The position numbers and the translations under genes are program-made. Of a stretch of DNA of 7,152 nucleotides, positions 5,988 through 7,152 are shown one piece after another (the stretch's first letter is position 1; every line of letters begins with the position of its first letter). Origin of the DNA: Aurantimonadaceae bacterium (GTDB lineage: Bacteria; Pseudomonadota; Alphaproteobacteria; Rhizobiales; Rhizobiaceae); the NCBI GenBank assembly GCA_003232595.1, contig QIIJ01000637.1, forward strand, positions 1 to 7,152. Direction: 5' to 3'. The notes under the pieces are model-generated. The model was not told where the DNA came from, did not search any database, and saw only the letters and a list, made by a program, of their open reading frames with translations.

Positions 5988-6983
5988 TTATTTAACCGGG
6001 CAAGCAGAATCTGACATGTAGTCGTGGACTATGATACCGCCGCTTATGATGTCTGCTTTGGCTTTCTCGACCATATTTTTCATATCGTCGGAGATGAGTG
6101 ACTTGTTGTTGTCATCAAGTGCCCAGCCTACACCATCCTGAGCAAGACCCATGACATTGAAGCCTGAAGACCATGTGCCGGATGTGCCGTCTTTGAAAGT
6201 ATTGTAGACGGCAACATCGACGCGTTTGAGCATGGATGTCAGCACGGAACCTGGATGCAGATAATTCTGGTTGCTGTCCACGCCAATACCCAGCTTGCCG
6301 GCATCTGCCGCTGCCTGAAGCACGCCAACGCCGGTGCCACCGGCAGCATGATAAACCACATCAGCGCCGCGGTCGAACTGGGATTTGGCAAGCTCGCCGC
6401 CCTTCACAGGGTCATTCCACGCAGCACCGGTTGTGCCCGTCATATTCTGGAATACTTCTGCATCGGGGTTGACAGCTTTGACGCCCTGTACATATCCACA
6501 TGCGAATTTACGGATGAGGGGAATGTCCATACCACCAACAAAACCGACTTTGCCGGTTTTGGAAGCCATGGCGGCAAGCATACCAACCAGATAGGAACCT
6601 TCGTGCTCATTGAACACAATTGAGCGGACATTCGGCAGATCTACAACCATATCAACAATGGCAAATTTGGTGTCCGGGAATTCCTTGGCAACTTTTTCAA
6701 GTGCTGCTGCCGCTGCAAATCCGATTGCAACAACCGGGTTGTTTCCATCACGTGCAAAACGGCGATATGCCTGCTCACGCTGTGAGGCGTTCTGGATTTC
6801 AAAGCTACGGTATTTCATTCCCGTATCTTTGGTAAATTTTTCTGCGCCCTCATAGGCTGCCTGGTTGAATGACTTGTCGAATTTACCGCCAAGGTCAAAG
6901 ACCAGAGCAGGTTCTGCTGTGGCAAGGGCCGAAGTCGCGGCCATTGATACAGCGGCCAACAGGCCCATTATTGTACGTTTCAT
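5988..6983 (-). CDS. BMP family (PnrA-like) ABC transporter substrate-binding protein
   Basis: A periplasmic binding protein of the Bmp/PnrA family, which in characterised members binds purine or other nucleosides for an ABC importer. The 331-residue product has a Sec signal peptide (positive MKRT, hydrophobic core to about residue 20, likely cleavage after ALATA near 23); there is no lipobox cysteine, so it is probably soluble. Family hallmarks follow in order: LGGKFDKSFNQAAYEG (31-46), GKVGFVGGMDIPLIRKFACGYVQG, HAAGGTGVGVLQAA, GIGVDSNQN and TSMLKRVDVAVYN. The ATG at 6983 follows an AGGGAG ribosome-binding site. Permease and ATPase genes are not in the window and may lie elsewhere or beyond its edge. 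Convergence on deoD through a shared terminator fits a nucleoside uptake and salvage locus. Ligand identity is inferred from family only. Confidence 0.92.
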   Translation of the reverse strand: MKRTIMGLLAAVSMAATSALATAEPALVFDLGGKFDKSFNQAAYEGAEKFTKDTGMKYRSFEIQNASQREQAYRRFARDGNNPVVAIGFAAAAALEKVAKEFPDTKFAIVDMVVDLPNVRSIVFNEHEGSYLVGMLAAMASKTGKVGFVGGMDIPLIRKFACGYVQGVKAVNPDAEVFQNMTGTTGAAWNDPVKGGELAKSQFDRGADVVYHAAGGTGVGVLQAAADAGKLGIGVDSNQNYLHPGSVLTSMLKRVDVAVYNTFKDGTSGTWSSGFNVMGLAQDGVGWALDDNNKSLISDDMKNMVEKAKADIISGGIIVHDYMSDSACPVK

Positions 6984-7046
6984 GCTGTCTCCCTGAATTT
7001 CTCATTACTATTCTACTGGTCCGAATTACTTCAGACGGCCCAACGC

Positions 7047-7072
7047 GTCAAACCAAAATAGACGTGTTTGAC
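7047..7072. promoter_or_regulatory. Possible operator upstream of the BMP gene
   Basis: GTCAAAC (7047-7053) and GTTTGAC (7066-7072) form a perfect 7-bp inverted repeat with a 12-base spacer, 64 bases before the BMP start codon. Spacing and position fit a dimeric regulator's site or overlap with a promoter: read on the minus strand, GTTTGAC contains a TTGAC -35-like core, but no good -10 follows. No regulator is identified. Chance occurrence is possible. Confidence 0.3.
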
Positions 7073-7152
7073 ATACGCTATCGCCCTAGATTGGCACGTC
7101 GTGCAAAAAAATGCATTCAAATTTTGAAGTTTTTAACTGTAAGGTAAAATCA

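Overview
The window looks like a chromosomal stretch from an alphaproteobacterium, most likely of the Hyphomicrobiales (Rhizobiales) with moderate GC content. This rests on the gene families present (a YiiP-like cation diffusion facilitator, a DUF1624/HGSNAT-like membrane protein with a cysteine-rich tail, a DUF599 protein and a BMP-type nucleoside-binding protein) and on GC-rich mosaic palindromes of a kind common between genes in that group. The assignment is from memory of these families; no database search was possible. I see no phage, CRISPR, toxin-antitoxin, transposase, tRNA or rRNA.

Layout from left to right. (1) The 3' part of a cation-efflux transporter gene (+, 1-840). Its stop codon lies in the first terminal repeat of a 316-bp palindromic, MITE-like element (837-1152). 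(2) A DUF302-type small membrane-anchored protein (+, 1265-1798) that appears to have lost one G in a G-run. Its family C-terminus continues in another frame to 1848. (3) A DUF1624/HGSNAT-like acyltransferase (-, 2800-1859) with a TTG start and an apparent in-frame loss of a conserved motif. (4) A second, unrelated fold-back element (about 2855-3002), whose right end forms part of a good promoter for (5) an aldo/keto reductase (+, 3064-3888) preceded by a duplicated Shine-Dalgarno unit. (6) A convergent DUF599 membrane protein gene (-, 4590-3898). (7) A mostly non-coding stretch (4591-4901), then a 45-codon possible membrane miniprotein (+, 4902-5039). (8) A purine-nucleoside phosphorylase gene, deoD (+, 5209-5916), converging through a shared bidirectional terminator on (9) a BMP-family substrate-binding protein gene (-, 6983-5988).

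The only clear functional link is at the right end. BMP proteins of the PnrA type bind nucleosides for ABC uptake, and DeoD cleaves purine nucleosides, so the pair fits nucleoside salvage although the genes are convergent, not co-transcribed. The other genes look like independently transcribed housekeeping or accessory genes. The most noteworthy points are the two fold-back elements that abut gene ends and promoters, the probable frameshift in the DUF302 gene and the motif loss in the HGSNAT-like gene. I find no convincing previously undescribed multi-gene system here.
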